Shown: positions 7,844 through 14,467 of the stretch, piece after piece
How positions within the stretch are numbered: the stretch's first letter is position 1
Layout of the letters: each line of letters opens with the position of its first letter
Assembly (NCBI GenBank): GCA_052144935.1
Contig: JBKQPR010000053.1
Span: forward strand, 1 to 34,819
Direction of reading: 5' to 3'
DNA length: 34,819 bases
From: JOPF133 sp052144935
Lineage (GTDB): Bacteria; Acidobacteriota; Terriglobia; Bryobacterales; Bryobacteraceae
Notes under the pieces: generated by a model
Seen by the model: the letters and a program-made list of their open reading frames with translations, nothing else
What the model was told of the DNA's origin: nothing
The model's database searches: none
Program-made: the position numbers and the translations under genes

Positions 7844-8914
7844 ATGCAGAAATTTTTACACGTCTGGCTGGCGCTGCTGTCCGGCAGCATGCTCTTGGCG
7901 CAAGTCCCGGAAATACCCTTCGACTCGGCTGCCGGTCTTCTGAAGCTGCCGCCCAATCTCTATCTTGGCGAAGCCGCCGGCGTGGCGACGAATTCCAAGG
8001 GAAACATCCTCGTTTACACGCGCACTGGAGAAGATGCCACCATGGGCGGGTCGCGCTTCTTTACCCACGGCGGCTCGCGTCTTTTCGAATTCGATTCCAC
8101 GGGAAAGTACCTCCGCGAGATCGGCGCCGGAATTTATGGATTCCTCTTCGCGCAGACGGTTCGCGTCGATTCCCAGGACAACATCTGGACTGTGGACCGC
8201 GGGGCCAACGTGATCGTAAAGTTCGATCCCGCCGGCCGTTTCCTGATGGCGCTCGGCCGAAAGCCGGAGTCGGTCAATCCGGGGGTGCCCTCTGGGCCCA
8301 GCGCCGGTGGCGGCGGCGGTGAAGGCGGCGGCGGGCGCGGCGGCCGCGGCGGCCGCGGGTCGGGCCAAGGCATTGCCGGTGACAATTTCAATCGTCCGAC
8401 CGACATCGCCTGGGATGCCGCGGGAAACATCTTCGTCTCCGATGCCTACACCAACGCGCGCATCGTGAAGCTGGATAAATCCGGCAGGTTCGTCAAGACC
8501 TGGGGATCGAAGGGCGCCGGACAGGGCCAATTCGATATGCCCAACTCGATTGCCGTCGACGCGCAGGGCAACGTCTACGTGGCCGATCTCGGCAACCGGC
8601 GGATTCAGGTCTTCGACAATGACGGGACCTTCAAGACCCAAATCGGCGATGTGGGCGCGCCATGGACAATCTGCATTTCTCCCGGACCTCGCCAGTACCT
8701 GTACATCTCGAATTCCAATCCGCCCGATTCGATGGACAACGGCGAGATTTACAAGATGGAGCTAGACGGGAAAATCCTGGGCAAGTTCGGCACAGCCGGA
8801 AAATTAACCAAGGAGTTCGGCACGGTGAACGAAATGGATTGCCGCAATCCGAACGTGCTCTATGCCGGCGAACTCACCAATTGGAGGGTGCAAAGGCTGA
8901 CGCTGCACCCCTAG
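7844..8914 (+). CDS. Secreted NHL-repeat beta-propeller protein (paralogue 2)
   Basis: A 356-aa protein from ATG at 7844. The frame is open upstream to 7679, but that overlaps the previous gene, and GGGAGA a few bases before 7844 supports the later start. It has a signal peptide (MQKFLHVWLALLSGSMLLAQ), then the same propeller as its neighbour: the blocks LKLPPNLYLGEAAGVATNSKG, VRVDSQDNIWTVDRGAN, DIAWDAAGNIFVSDAYTN and SIAVDAQGNVYVADLGNR align one to one with paralogue 1. It differs by a Gly/Arg-rich insert (GGGGGEGGGGRGGRGGRG, about 8300-8360) where paralogue 1 has a Pro/Ala loop, and by a short insert near GEDATMGGSRFF. The pair is a tandem duplication that is probably co-expressed. A palindrome cluster follows the stop. 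Confidence 0.88.
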   Translation: MQKFLHVWLALLSGSMLLAQVPEIPFDSAAGLLKLPPNLYLGEAAGVATNSKGNILVYTRTGEDATMGGSRFFTHGGSRLFEFDSTGKYLREIGAGIYGFLFAQTVRVDSQDNIWTVDRGANVIVKFDPAGRFLMALGRKPESVNPGVPSGPSAGGGGGEGGGGRGGRGGRGSGQGIAGDNFNRPTDIAWDAAGNIFVSDAYTNARIVKLDKSGRFVKTWGSKGAGQGQFDMPNSIAVDAQGNVYVADLGNRRIQVFDNDGTFKTQIGDVGAPWTICISPGPRQYLYISNSNPPDSMDNGEIYKMELDGKILGKFGTAGKLTKEFGTVNEMDCRNPNVLYAGELTNWRVQRLTLHP

Positions 8915-8940
8915 CGGTCCGTTGGCAGAACTGTGCAATT

Positions 8941-9036
8941 GACCCAAAGTGGGTCGCTATGCCCCGCAAGTGGCTTGATTCCAAAAGGCCGCCGCTCTAC
9001 GAAATTGGGGGGACCCAAAGGGACCCAACTTGGGTC
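8941..9036. repeat. Cluster of GACCCAA palindromes
   Basis: GACCCAAAGTGGGTC (8941-8955) and GACCCAACTTGGGTC (9022-9036) are near-perfect 15-bp palindromes. A further half-site, GACCCAAAG, lies at 9012-9020. They sit between the NHL operon and the oxidase pseudogene and could be a protein-binding site or a weak terminator. No T-tract is present. Confidence 0.5.
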
Positions 9037-9121
9037 TGGGCCCTAGACACGGGCTGCCAGGTCTCCGGCCCGCGTGGGGTGATCCGGCAAGGCCCTCAAC
9101 GCCCAGTAGCCCCCGGGGCTG

Positions 9122-9127
9122 TATAAT
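9122..9127 (+). promoter_or_regulatory. Relict -10 box of the oxidase pseudogene
   Basis: Perfect TATAAT, 11 nt before the presumed original start of the pseudogene (now ATA at 9139). This is the same short-leader arrangement seen at other genes in the window. No -35 match. Confidence 0.4.
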
Positions 9128-9138
9128 CCGATCCGGTT

Positions 9139-10225
9139 ATAGCTTCCCGGCGCGACTTGCCGCGGGCCGCTCTCGGCCTTTCCGCGCTCCACAAGCTGTA
9201 CGCCAAACCGCGCCCCATGCGGCGCTCGATGGGCTGCTGTCGCTCTTCGATTTCGAGGCCGAGGCCCCCAAGCACATCTCCCACGGCGCCTGGGAGCGGA
9301 TTGCGGGTGGCGCGGCGGACGAGATCGCGCTGCGGTGGAACCACGAGGCGCACGAGCAGTTCCGCTTGAAGCCAAGGGCCCCGGTGGATGTGTCGCAACT
9401 CGACACGCGGGTGAGGCTTTTCGGGCTGGAACTGCCGTTTCCCGCTGGTGCCCACCGCCGCGCAGAAGTCCGTGCACCCCGAGGGGGATCTCGCGGCAGT
9501 ACGCGGAGCGGCGGCCAAGGCCACCTACGTGATCGGCAGCAGCGCTTCCATGCGGGTCGAGGACATCGCCAACGCCGCCACCGGGCCGGTGTGGTTTCAG
9601 CTCTACGTGCAACGGGACCCCGGCTTCACCCGCGACCTGGTGGAGCAGGCGGAGGATTCCAACTGCCGCGCGCTATGCGTGACGGTCGATTCCCCCACTA
9701 TTGGGGCGCGCAACCGCGACGACCGCGCCAAGGGGGAGCCCCGAGCGCGAGCTGCCGAACCTCCAAGGCAAGGACTACCTGGACCCCACCCTGACCTGGC
9801 ACGGCGGCCGGTGCTCCTGAAGGGTATCCTGAATCCGGCCGGGGTGCCCTTTGGGCACGGCCACGGCGGTGAGCGCGGGGGTATCGGGTATCATCGTCTC
9901 GAACCACGGCGCGAGAACCCCGGATACCGTGCCTGCGACCATCGAAGCGCTGCCGCTGGTGGTGGAGCGGGTGGCGGGGCGAATACCGGTCCTGGCGGAT
10001 GGAGGGATTCGCCGGGGGACGGATGTGCTGAAGGCGCTGGCGCTGGGGGTGGCGGCGGTACAGATCGGGCGGCTCTATCTGGTGGGGACTCGGCCTCGCG
10101 GGGGCGGATGGCGTGGCGCGGGTGGTGGAGATCCTGCGCCACGAGCTCGAGCTGGCCAGACCAAGCGCGAGCCTGGGAAGGGGCCTCGCGGCCTCCGCGC
10201 GCCATGGATTAGCGATGCGGCGGTG
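9139..10225 (+). pseudogene. Frameshifted FMN-dependent alpha-hydroxy-acid oxidase/dehydrogenase (LldD/lactate oxidase family), Tat-type leader
   Basis: The family sequence is recovered only by switching frames. It begins with a Tat-like leader ASRRDLPRAALGLSALHK preceded by ATA where ATG is expected. It continues in a second frame as LDGLLSLFDFEAEAPKHISH and up to FGLELPFP. Next comes PTAAQKSVHPEGDLAAVRGA, then WFQLYVQRDPGFTRDLVEQA and VTVDSPTIGARNRD. Later frames give RELPNLQGKDYLDPTLTW, then the active-site and FMN-binding blocks GVSGIIVSNHGAR and IPVLADGGIRRGTDVLKALA, and finally ADGVARVVEILRHELELA. The SNHGxR motif carries the catalytic His. There are at least four frameshifts, and a short palindrome (9844-9858) sits where the reading breaks before GVSG. 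Functional enzymes oxidise L-lactate, glycolate or similar 2-hydroxy acids. This copy cannot make a full enzyme unless the sequence is in error. Confidence 0.85.
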
Positions 10226-10438
10226 AACCGGCTTGAGCCCGTCCGCAGATATCCGGCGAGGGCGCGGCCGGCGATCGCGCTCATGGCGTAATCGAGGTAA
10301 GGAGCACCGCATTATCGCCGCCGCTTCCAGACCGAAGTCGAAGTGGGTTTGGGATGGCTGTCGTTGGGGGGTAGTTTCCCCAGGCCCTGATGATCCGATT
10401 GCAGGCTAACGCCGATTGGCGCGGGACTTACGAGATTT

Positions 10439-11287
10439 CTACCGGGCACCCAGCGTGACCTTGGAGCGGAAGCGGCGCAGCACGAAGGCGAGCGCACACA
10501 GGCCAAAGCCGAGCGATGTCAATGTCAGGGAATCCGGTTCCGCGAGAAAACCCGGTTGGGTAGCGAACGTGCCCGAAGCTGTAGCGAGGAACGTGGTCGC
10601 CGATGGGTATGCCTGATCGCTAGCGCTAACCGTGCCGACACTGAAGAGCGGGTTGAGCGAAGAGAAAGTCCATGAGGCGTCTTCCTCGGTTTGCTGCAGA
10701 GCAGTGAAGTTCAGGACCTGCGAAGACATCGTGAGATTGCCGGGATTGAGGGTGAGACTCCCGCTATAGGAAACGCCCCCAGTTCCTTCCCCGATGTTGA
10801 GGTTGCCGAAAGTGGCGTTCGCGAAGGTTGCCGTTAGCAAGGTCAGTCCCGCATACGGACCGGACAGGCCAACATAAGAAAAACTGCCGCTGTAGCCTCC
10901 CTGCGTGAATGAGTCGCCGGTGGCGCAGGCAACGCCGCAATTACCAATTGCGGTGCTCGTCGCTGTGAAAGTGAAATCCGCATCCACGGGCACGGTACCA
11001 AGCCCCGATCCCGGTACGAAGATAAAAAGCGAATTAAAGCCGCTGGAGGTTACCGAAATCGTTGTTGAGCAGGGACTAGCGGGGGTGTTGCAGCCGGATC
11101 CGGCCGTAGTAATGTTCCAGTCCTGTCCGCCGGAAACATCGGAGTACTGAGCAAATGTTATCGTGTTGGCCATGGCCGGAGCCACAGCGATCACGGCCAT
11201 AGCGATCACAGTCGCCAAGGCGTGTAGTAAACGAAATCTTTTTTCCTTCGTCTCCCGAGATATCGTCAAGCGCTGAACTTGATGCAT
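10439..11287 (-). CDS. Exported PEP-CTERM-like protein
   Basis: A 282-aa protein. It has a charged N-terminus then a hydrophobic signal segment (LLHALATVIAMAVIAVAPAMA), a Ser/Thr/Gly/Asn-rich beta-structured middle with few charges, and a C-terminal sorting-signal pattern. That tail is AEPDSLTLTSLGFGLCALAF followed by the basic stop-transfer VLRRFRSK. This matches the PEP-CTERM layout (motif, transmembrane helix, Arg cluster) except that the motif reads A-E-P rather than P-E-P. Such proteins are processed by exosortase and usually linked to exopolysaccharide or the cell surface; the exosortase itself is not in this window. The first 19 residues before the hydrophobic core are long but the start has a good ribosome-binding site (AGAGG, 7 nt before ATG). 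The precise function is unknown. Confidence 0.82.
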   Translation of the reverse strand: MHQVQRLTISRETKEKRFRLLHALATVIAMAVIAVAPAMANTITFAQYSDVSGGQDWNITTAGSGCNTPASPCSTTISVTSSGFNSLFIFVPGSGLGTVPVDADFTFTATSTAIGNCGVACATGDSFTQGGYSGSFSYVGLSGPYAGLTLLTATFANATFGNLNIGEGTGGVSYSGSLTLNPGNLTMSSQVLNFTALQQTEEDASWTFSSLNPLFSVGTVSASDQAYPSATTFLATASGTFATQPGFLAEPDSLTLTSLGFGLCALAFVLRRFRSKVTLGAR

Positions 11288-11525
11288 TTTAACCTCTTTT
11301 CCTCAGGCCCCGTGGCCGTCCAGGCTAACTGCCGACCCCGATTTCGTTCTACCACTGTACCCTAATATCCGTTTCAGTGTAGTGTCTAAGACGATGCACA
11401 GTCAAGGGGTTTATGCCGAAAAACGGCCTGGTTATGGTACTATTTTCACAGGCCCTCGCGGGATCGCGCACCTTCCGCACGCTGAGGCGTTCCGCGGCCA
11501 GCCAAACCTTTGGAAAAATGCGGCT

Positions 11526-11556
11526 TGCCGTACTACTACTACTACTCCACCACCAC
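11526..11556. repeat. Short trinucleotide tract at the 3' end of the OsmC gene
   Basis: Tandem TAC units (about five) are followed by CAC units. The CAC part encodes the terminal Val-Val-Val-Glu of the OsmC protein, whose stop lies at 11542-11544; the TAC part lies just beyond the stop. A simple-sequence tract that may be slippage-prone. Confidence 0.5.
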
Positions 11557-12024
11557 CGGCTGGTGTTCAACCGGAAAATTCATGGATCGGGCCAGCGCGC
11601 AGACCTGGTGCGCGCGGTGGTGCATGGCGATGGCCTCGGCGGCGCGCGCCGGATCGGCGATGCTCATGCGGGGGCGCAGCACTACGCGGGTGAACTCGGC
11701 CGAGCCGTCTTCATGCTCGTCCATCTCCCCCAGCGCCTCGTCGGTGTACCCGGTGACCGCGATTCCGGCATCCGCACAGAGATGCAGCACCCACAGCATG
11801 TGGCACGCCGAGAGGGCGCCCACCAGAAGTTCCTCGGGGTTGTAGCGGGAAGGGTCGCCGCGGAAAACCGGATCGGAGGAGCCGGCAATGGGCGCGCCCT
11901 TCCCTGCCCCGGACAGTTCGTGGTTCCGGCTGTAGGCCCGGTAGGCCGAAGTGCCGGAGCCCAGGTTGCCGGTCCACACGTTGGTTACCTGGTAGCGATG
12001 GCGGCGGGCGGGAGTTTCGGACAT
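11542..12024 (-). CDS. OsmC-family peroxiredoxin-like protein
   Basis: A 160-aa protein of usual family length. The two active cysteines of OsmC/Ohr proteins are present in their standard contexts: the first in LVGALSACHMLWVLHLCAD, the second in HHRAHQVCALARSMNFPVE near the C-terminus. The preceding segment YNPEELLVGALSACH is the OsmC family core. OsmC proteins reduce organic or fatty-acid hydroperoxides with dithiol reductants in the cytosol as swapped dimers. The N-terminal stretch (VTNVWTGNLGSGTSAY) matches the OsmC beta-domain and supports the ATG at 12024. A -10-like TATAGT lies only 7 nt before the ATG, so the transcript may be leaderless. It is monocistronic: the next gene on this strand starts about 250 nt downstream. 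Confidence 0.9.
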   Translation of the reverse strand: MSETPARRHRYQVTNVWTGNLGSGTSAYRAYSRNHELSGAGKGAPIAGSSDPVFRGDPSRYNPEELLVGALSACHMLWVLHLCADAGIAVTGYTDEALGEMDEHEDGSAEFTRVVLRPRMSIADPARAAEAIAMHHRAHQVCALARSMNFPVEHQPVVVE

Positions 12025-12031
12025 AGGATCG

Positions 12032-12037
12032 ACTATA
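12032..12037 (-). promoter_or_regulatory. -10-like hexamer of the OsmC-family gene
   Basis: TATAGT (5/6) on the minus strand, 7 nt before the ATG at 12024. This would put the transcription start at or next to the start codon. No ribosome-binding site is needed or seen. Confidence 0.4.
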
Positions 12038-12198
12038 GCGAACCGGCCGGCCCCCGGCGCGAGATTCCGGTGACACCGCGAAACCTCTTGCCGCTCCGAA
12101 CGCAGCCGGGCCCAGAGGCGCCCCGTGAAGAAGTGGCCGGTAGGAGCACCGCGTCACGCGGCCGGAGACCATCGGTAGATTGGCGAATGGCGGTAAGG

Positions 12199-12227
12199 CC
12201 TGCGCTCCCTTTGGGCGGGAGCGCAGG
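12199..12227. repeat. Perfect 11-bp stem hairpin
   Basis: CCTGCGCTCCC pairs perfectly with GGGAGCGCAGG around the loop TTTGGGC. It lies in a divergent intergenic region, so it is not an obvious terminator. The core TCCCTTTGGG is shared with other short palindromes in the window (near 9014-9023 on the opposite strand; GCCCTTTGGG at 9846-9855). Confidence 0.55.
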
Positions 12228-12661
12228 AAATGGGTCTTGTCTGCGGGGCGAAGATATCGGATAGGAGGCGTTCGGCCCCTTGCCATCCTCCGAGTGCGGC
12301 TCGTATGGCGGGCAGCATTTCACGCGGACCTCCCGAAGAAACTGAGCTGTTCCTGCGCGCCCAACCTCCTCCGGAAGGCCTGTCGCTGCCTGTATATGAG
12401 CAAGACGATTGCCAAATCGGCGGCAGGACAAGATCCCCGCGGAATCCGCCAAACCGGGGACTGCCGGAGGATGCGGGCGCGCCCAATAAGGGCTGCATGC
12501 CTGCGGGCTTGGCGGGGTTGCGCGGGCTGCGCGCCCCAAGTCCGCTGAACCAGCCGGCTGACCCGCCGCCGCGCGGATGTCCGGGCTGCGCGGGTTGCGG
12601 TGTCTACTTCATGGACACAGGGGGTGTAAACGAGATAGACTAAACGCTCACCCCCGGGCCC

Positions 12662-14200
12662 ATGGAAATGGAATCGTCTCCGCAATCCGAACTGCACGAG
12701 AAGCTGGCGGCCATTCTGGACATCTGCCAGAAGATGAACTCGGAGCGGGACCTGGGCGCGCTGCTCGACCTGATCGCGCGCGAAGCCACCAACCTGCTGG
12801 GATGCGACCGGGCCAGCATCTTCCTCCTGGACACCGAGCGGCACGAGCTATGGTCGAAGGTGGCGCTGGGCAGCGACGAAATCCTGCGCTTCGACGCCAG
12901 CCGGGGAATCGCCGGCACCGCCGTGATGACCGGCAAGGCCGTCAATGTGCGGGACGCCTATAGCGATCCGCGGTTTTACGGCGCCATCGACGGACAAACC
13001 GGCTACCACACCCACAACGTGCTGGCGGTGGCCATGCGCAACCAGCGGGGCGAGATCATCGGGGCGTTCGAGACGCTCAACAAGCGTGCCGGGGCCTTTA
13101 GCCCGCGCGACGAGGAGTGGCTGCTGGCGCTGGCCTCGCATGCCGCCATCGCCATCGAAACGGCCCAATTGATCGGCGAGCTGCGCCGCAGCCACGACGA
13201 GCTTACGCAGCAGAATGCGCACCTTTGGCGCGAGGTGGAGAGCAAGTACTCGGCGCACGGGATTATCGGGACGGGGCAGAAGATCCAGCAGATCGTGCGC
13301 CTGGTGGAGCGCATTCGCGACAGCCTGGTCAACGTGCTGATCACGGGCGAAAGCGGGACGGGCAAGGAGATGGTGGCCAAGGCCATCCACTACACCAGCT
13401 CGCGGGCGCGGCGGCCGTTCGTGGCGCTGAATTGCGCGGCCTTGCCCGAAACGCTGCTGGAGAGCGAGTTGTTCGGCATCGAGAAGGGCGTGGCCACGGG
13501 AGTGAACCAGCGCGTGGGCCAGTTTCAAAAGGCCGATGGCGGCACGCTGTTTCTGGACGAGATCGGCGACCTGAGCCTGCCGGCGCAGGCCAAGATTCTG
13601 CGCGTGCTCCAGGAGCGCGTGCTGGAGCGGGTGGGCGGGCGCAGCTCGATTCCCGTGGATGTGCGGCTGCTGGCGGCCACCAATAAAGGCCTGGATGCCG
13701 AGATTGCCAAGGGCAACTTCCGCGAGGATTTGTATTACCGCGTCAAGGTGATTCACATCCACATGCCGCCGCTGCGCGAGATCCGCGAGGAGGTCCCCCT
13801 GCTGGCCCACCATTTTCTGAACGAGTATTGCCGGGAGACGGGTCGCGGCGGCATGGAGTTCGCGCCCGGAGTGATGCGGCGGCTGATGGCCGCGCCCTGG
13901 CCGGGCAACGTGCGCCAGTTGCGCAACGAGGTGATGCGGTTGGCCGCCTGCGCGACCGGGCCCGCAATTACCGAAGACGAGTTATCGGAGGGACTGCCCG
14001 CCACGCCCAAACCCGAACCGAAGTCCGCCGCGGCAGGCAAGCTCCAATCGCTGAAGCAGGCCATCGAAGAGCTGGAGCGCCGCCTGATCGGGGAAGCGCT
14101 GGCGGAGACCCGCTACAACCAGCAGCAGGCCGCCCGGCTGTTGGGACTCAGCCGGCAGGGGCTGATTAATAAGATGAAGCGCTACGCGATCGCGGAGTAA
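12662..14200 (+). CDS. GAF-AAA+-Fis regulator, bacterial enhancer-binding protein type, with altered sigma54 loop
   Basis: A 512-aa protein with three parts. Residues about 20-170 form a GAF sensor domain (core LLGCDRASIFLLDTERHELW). Residues about 200-430 form the AAA+ domain: Walker A GESGTGKE (229-236), Walker B GGTLFLDEIGD (293-303), Arg-finger region REDLYYRVKV and the sensor II segment WPGNVRQL (413-420). Residues about 465-510 form a Fis-type helix-turn-helix (NQQQAARLLGLSRQGLINKM). The loop that normally reads GAFTGA and touches sigma54 reads GVATGV here (276-281), lacking the key Phe. Ordinary members remodel sigma54-RNA polymerase after binding upstream DNA. Here the GAF ligand is unknown, and the altered loop raises doubt about the normal mechanism. 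No good ribosome-binding site precedes the ATG. Confidence 0.92.
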   Translation: MEMESSPQSELHEKLAAILDICQKMNSERDLGALLDLIAREATNLLGCDRASIFLLDTERHELWSKVALGSDEILRFDASRGIAGTAVMTGKAVNVRDAYSDPRFYGAIDGQTGYHTHNVLAVAMRNQRGEIIGAFETLNKRAGAFSPRDEEWLLALASHAAIAIETAQLIGELRRSHDELTQQNAHLWREVESKYSAHGIIGTGQKIQQIVRLVERIRDSLVNVLITGESGTGKEMVAKAIHYTSSRARRPFVALNCAALPETLLESELFGIEKGVATGVNQRVGQFQKADGGTLFLDEIGDLSLPAQAKILRVLQERVLERVGGRSSIPVDVRLLAATNKGLDAEIAKGNFREDLYYRVKVIHIHMPPLREIREEVPLLAHHFLNEYCRETGRGGMEFAPGVMRRLMAAPWPGNVRQLRNEVMRLAACATGPAITEDELSEGLPATPKPEPKSAAAGKLQSLKQAIEELERRLIGEALAETRYNQQQAARLLGLSRQGLINKMKRYAIAE

Positions 14201-14217
14201 GCCGCGCCGGCGGAGAC

Positions 14218-14395
14218 GTTGCAACGGTAGCCGCCCCGAGCAGATGACCGCGAGCCAAGCGCGGCCAGCAGGCGCTCGCCGGCGCCAAAGTTGCAACGGT
14301 AGCCGCCCCGAGCAGATGACCGCGAGCCAAGCGCGGCCAGCAGGCGCTCGCCGGCGCCAAAGTTGCAACCGCAGTCGCCCGAGCAGACGACTGCC
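14218..14395. repeat. 72-bp tandem repeat (two complete copies and a degenerate third)
   Basis: Each unit starts with the 8-bp palindrome GTTGCAAC (14218, 14290, 14362), giving a period of exactly 72 bp. The first two units are essentially identical; the third diverges after about 20 bases, where CAGTCG and CGACTG form an inverted repeat. It lies in the 267-bp gap before the orphan permease gene. 72 is divisible by three, so an apparent opposite-strand open frame repeats a 24-residue unit; I treat that frame as spurious. Confidence 0.85.
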
Positions 14396-14467
14396 AGGCA
14401 AATGCCACGACTTTTCGGCATCGGCTTCGTCTAACCCCCTGAGCTGCCGCCGCAGGAGGGCGCAAGC

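Larger units (their letters stand above)
12025..12661. other. Intergenic region, no supported gene; contains one strong hairpin
   Basis: 637 bp between divergent genes. Several short open frames exist on both strands but none shows a domain, repeat or convincing start. The right part (12500-12600) is very G-rich with repeated GGGCTGCGCGGG-like words. One strong hairpin is listed separately. Confidence 0.5.

Noticed and set aside
11413..12264. 283-codon plus-strand open frame
   Set aside because: Lies antisense to the OsmC-family gene with both conserved Cys motifs.
12848..13813. 321-codon minus-strand open frame
   Set aside because: Shadow of the GAF-AAA+-Fis regulator; no domain and Arg/Gln/His-rich composition.
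14218..14395. CRISPR array
   Set aside because: Whole 72-bp units are repeated without distinct spacers; it is a plain tandem repeat.
14395..14415. Possible sigma54 promoter (GG-N10-GC, TGGCATTTGCCTGGCA) on the minus strand
   Set aside because: It points away from the permease gene toward the end of the regulator gene, and the -12 part does not match TTGCW.
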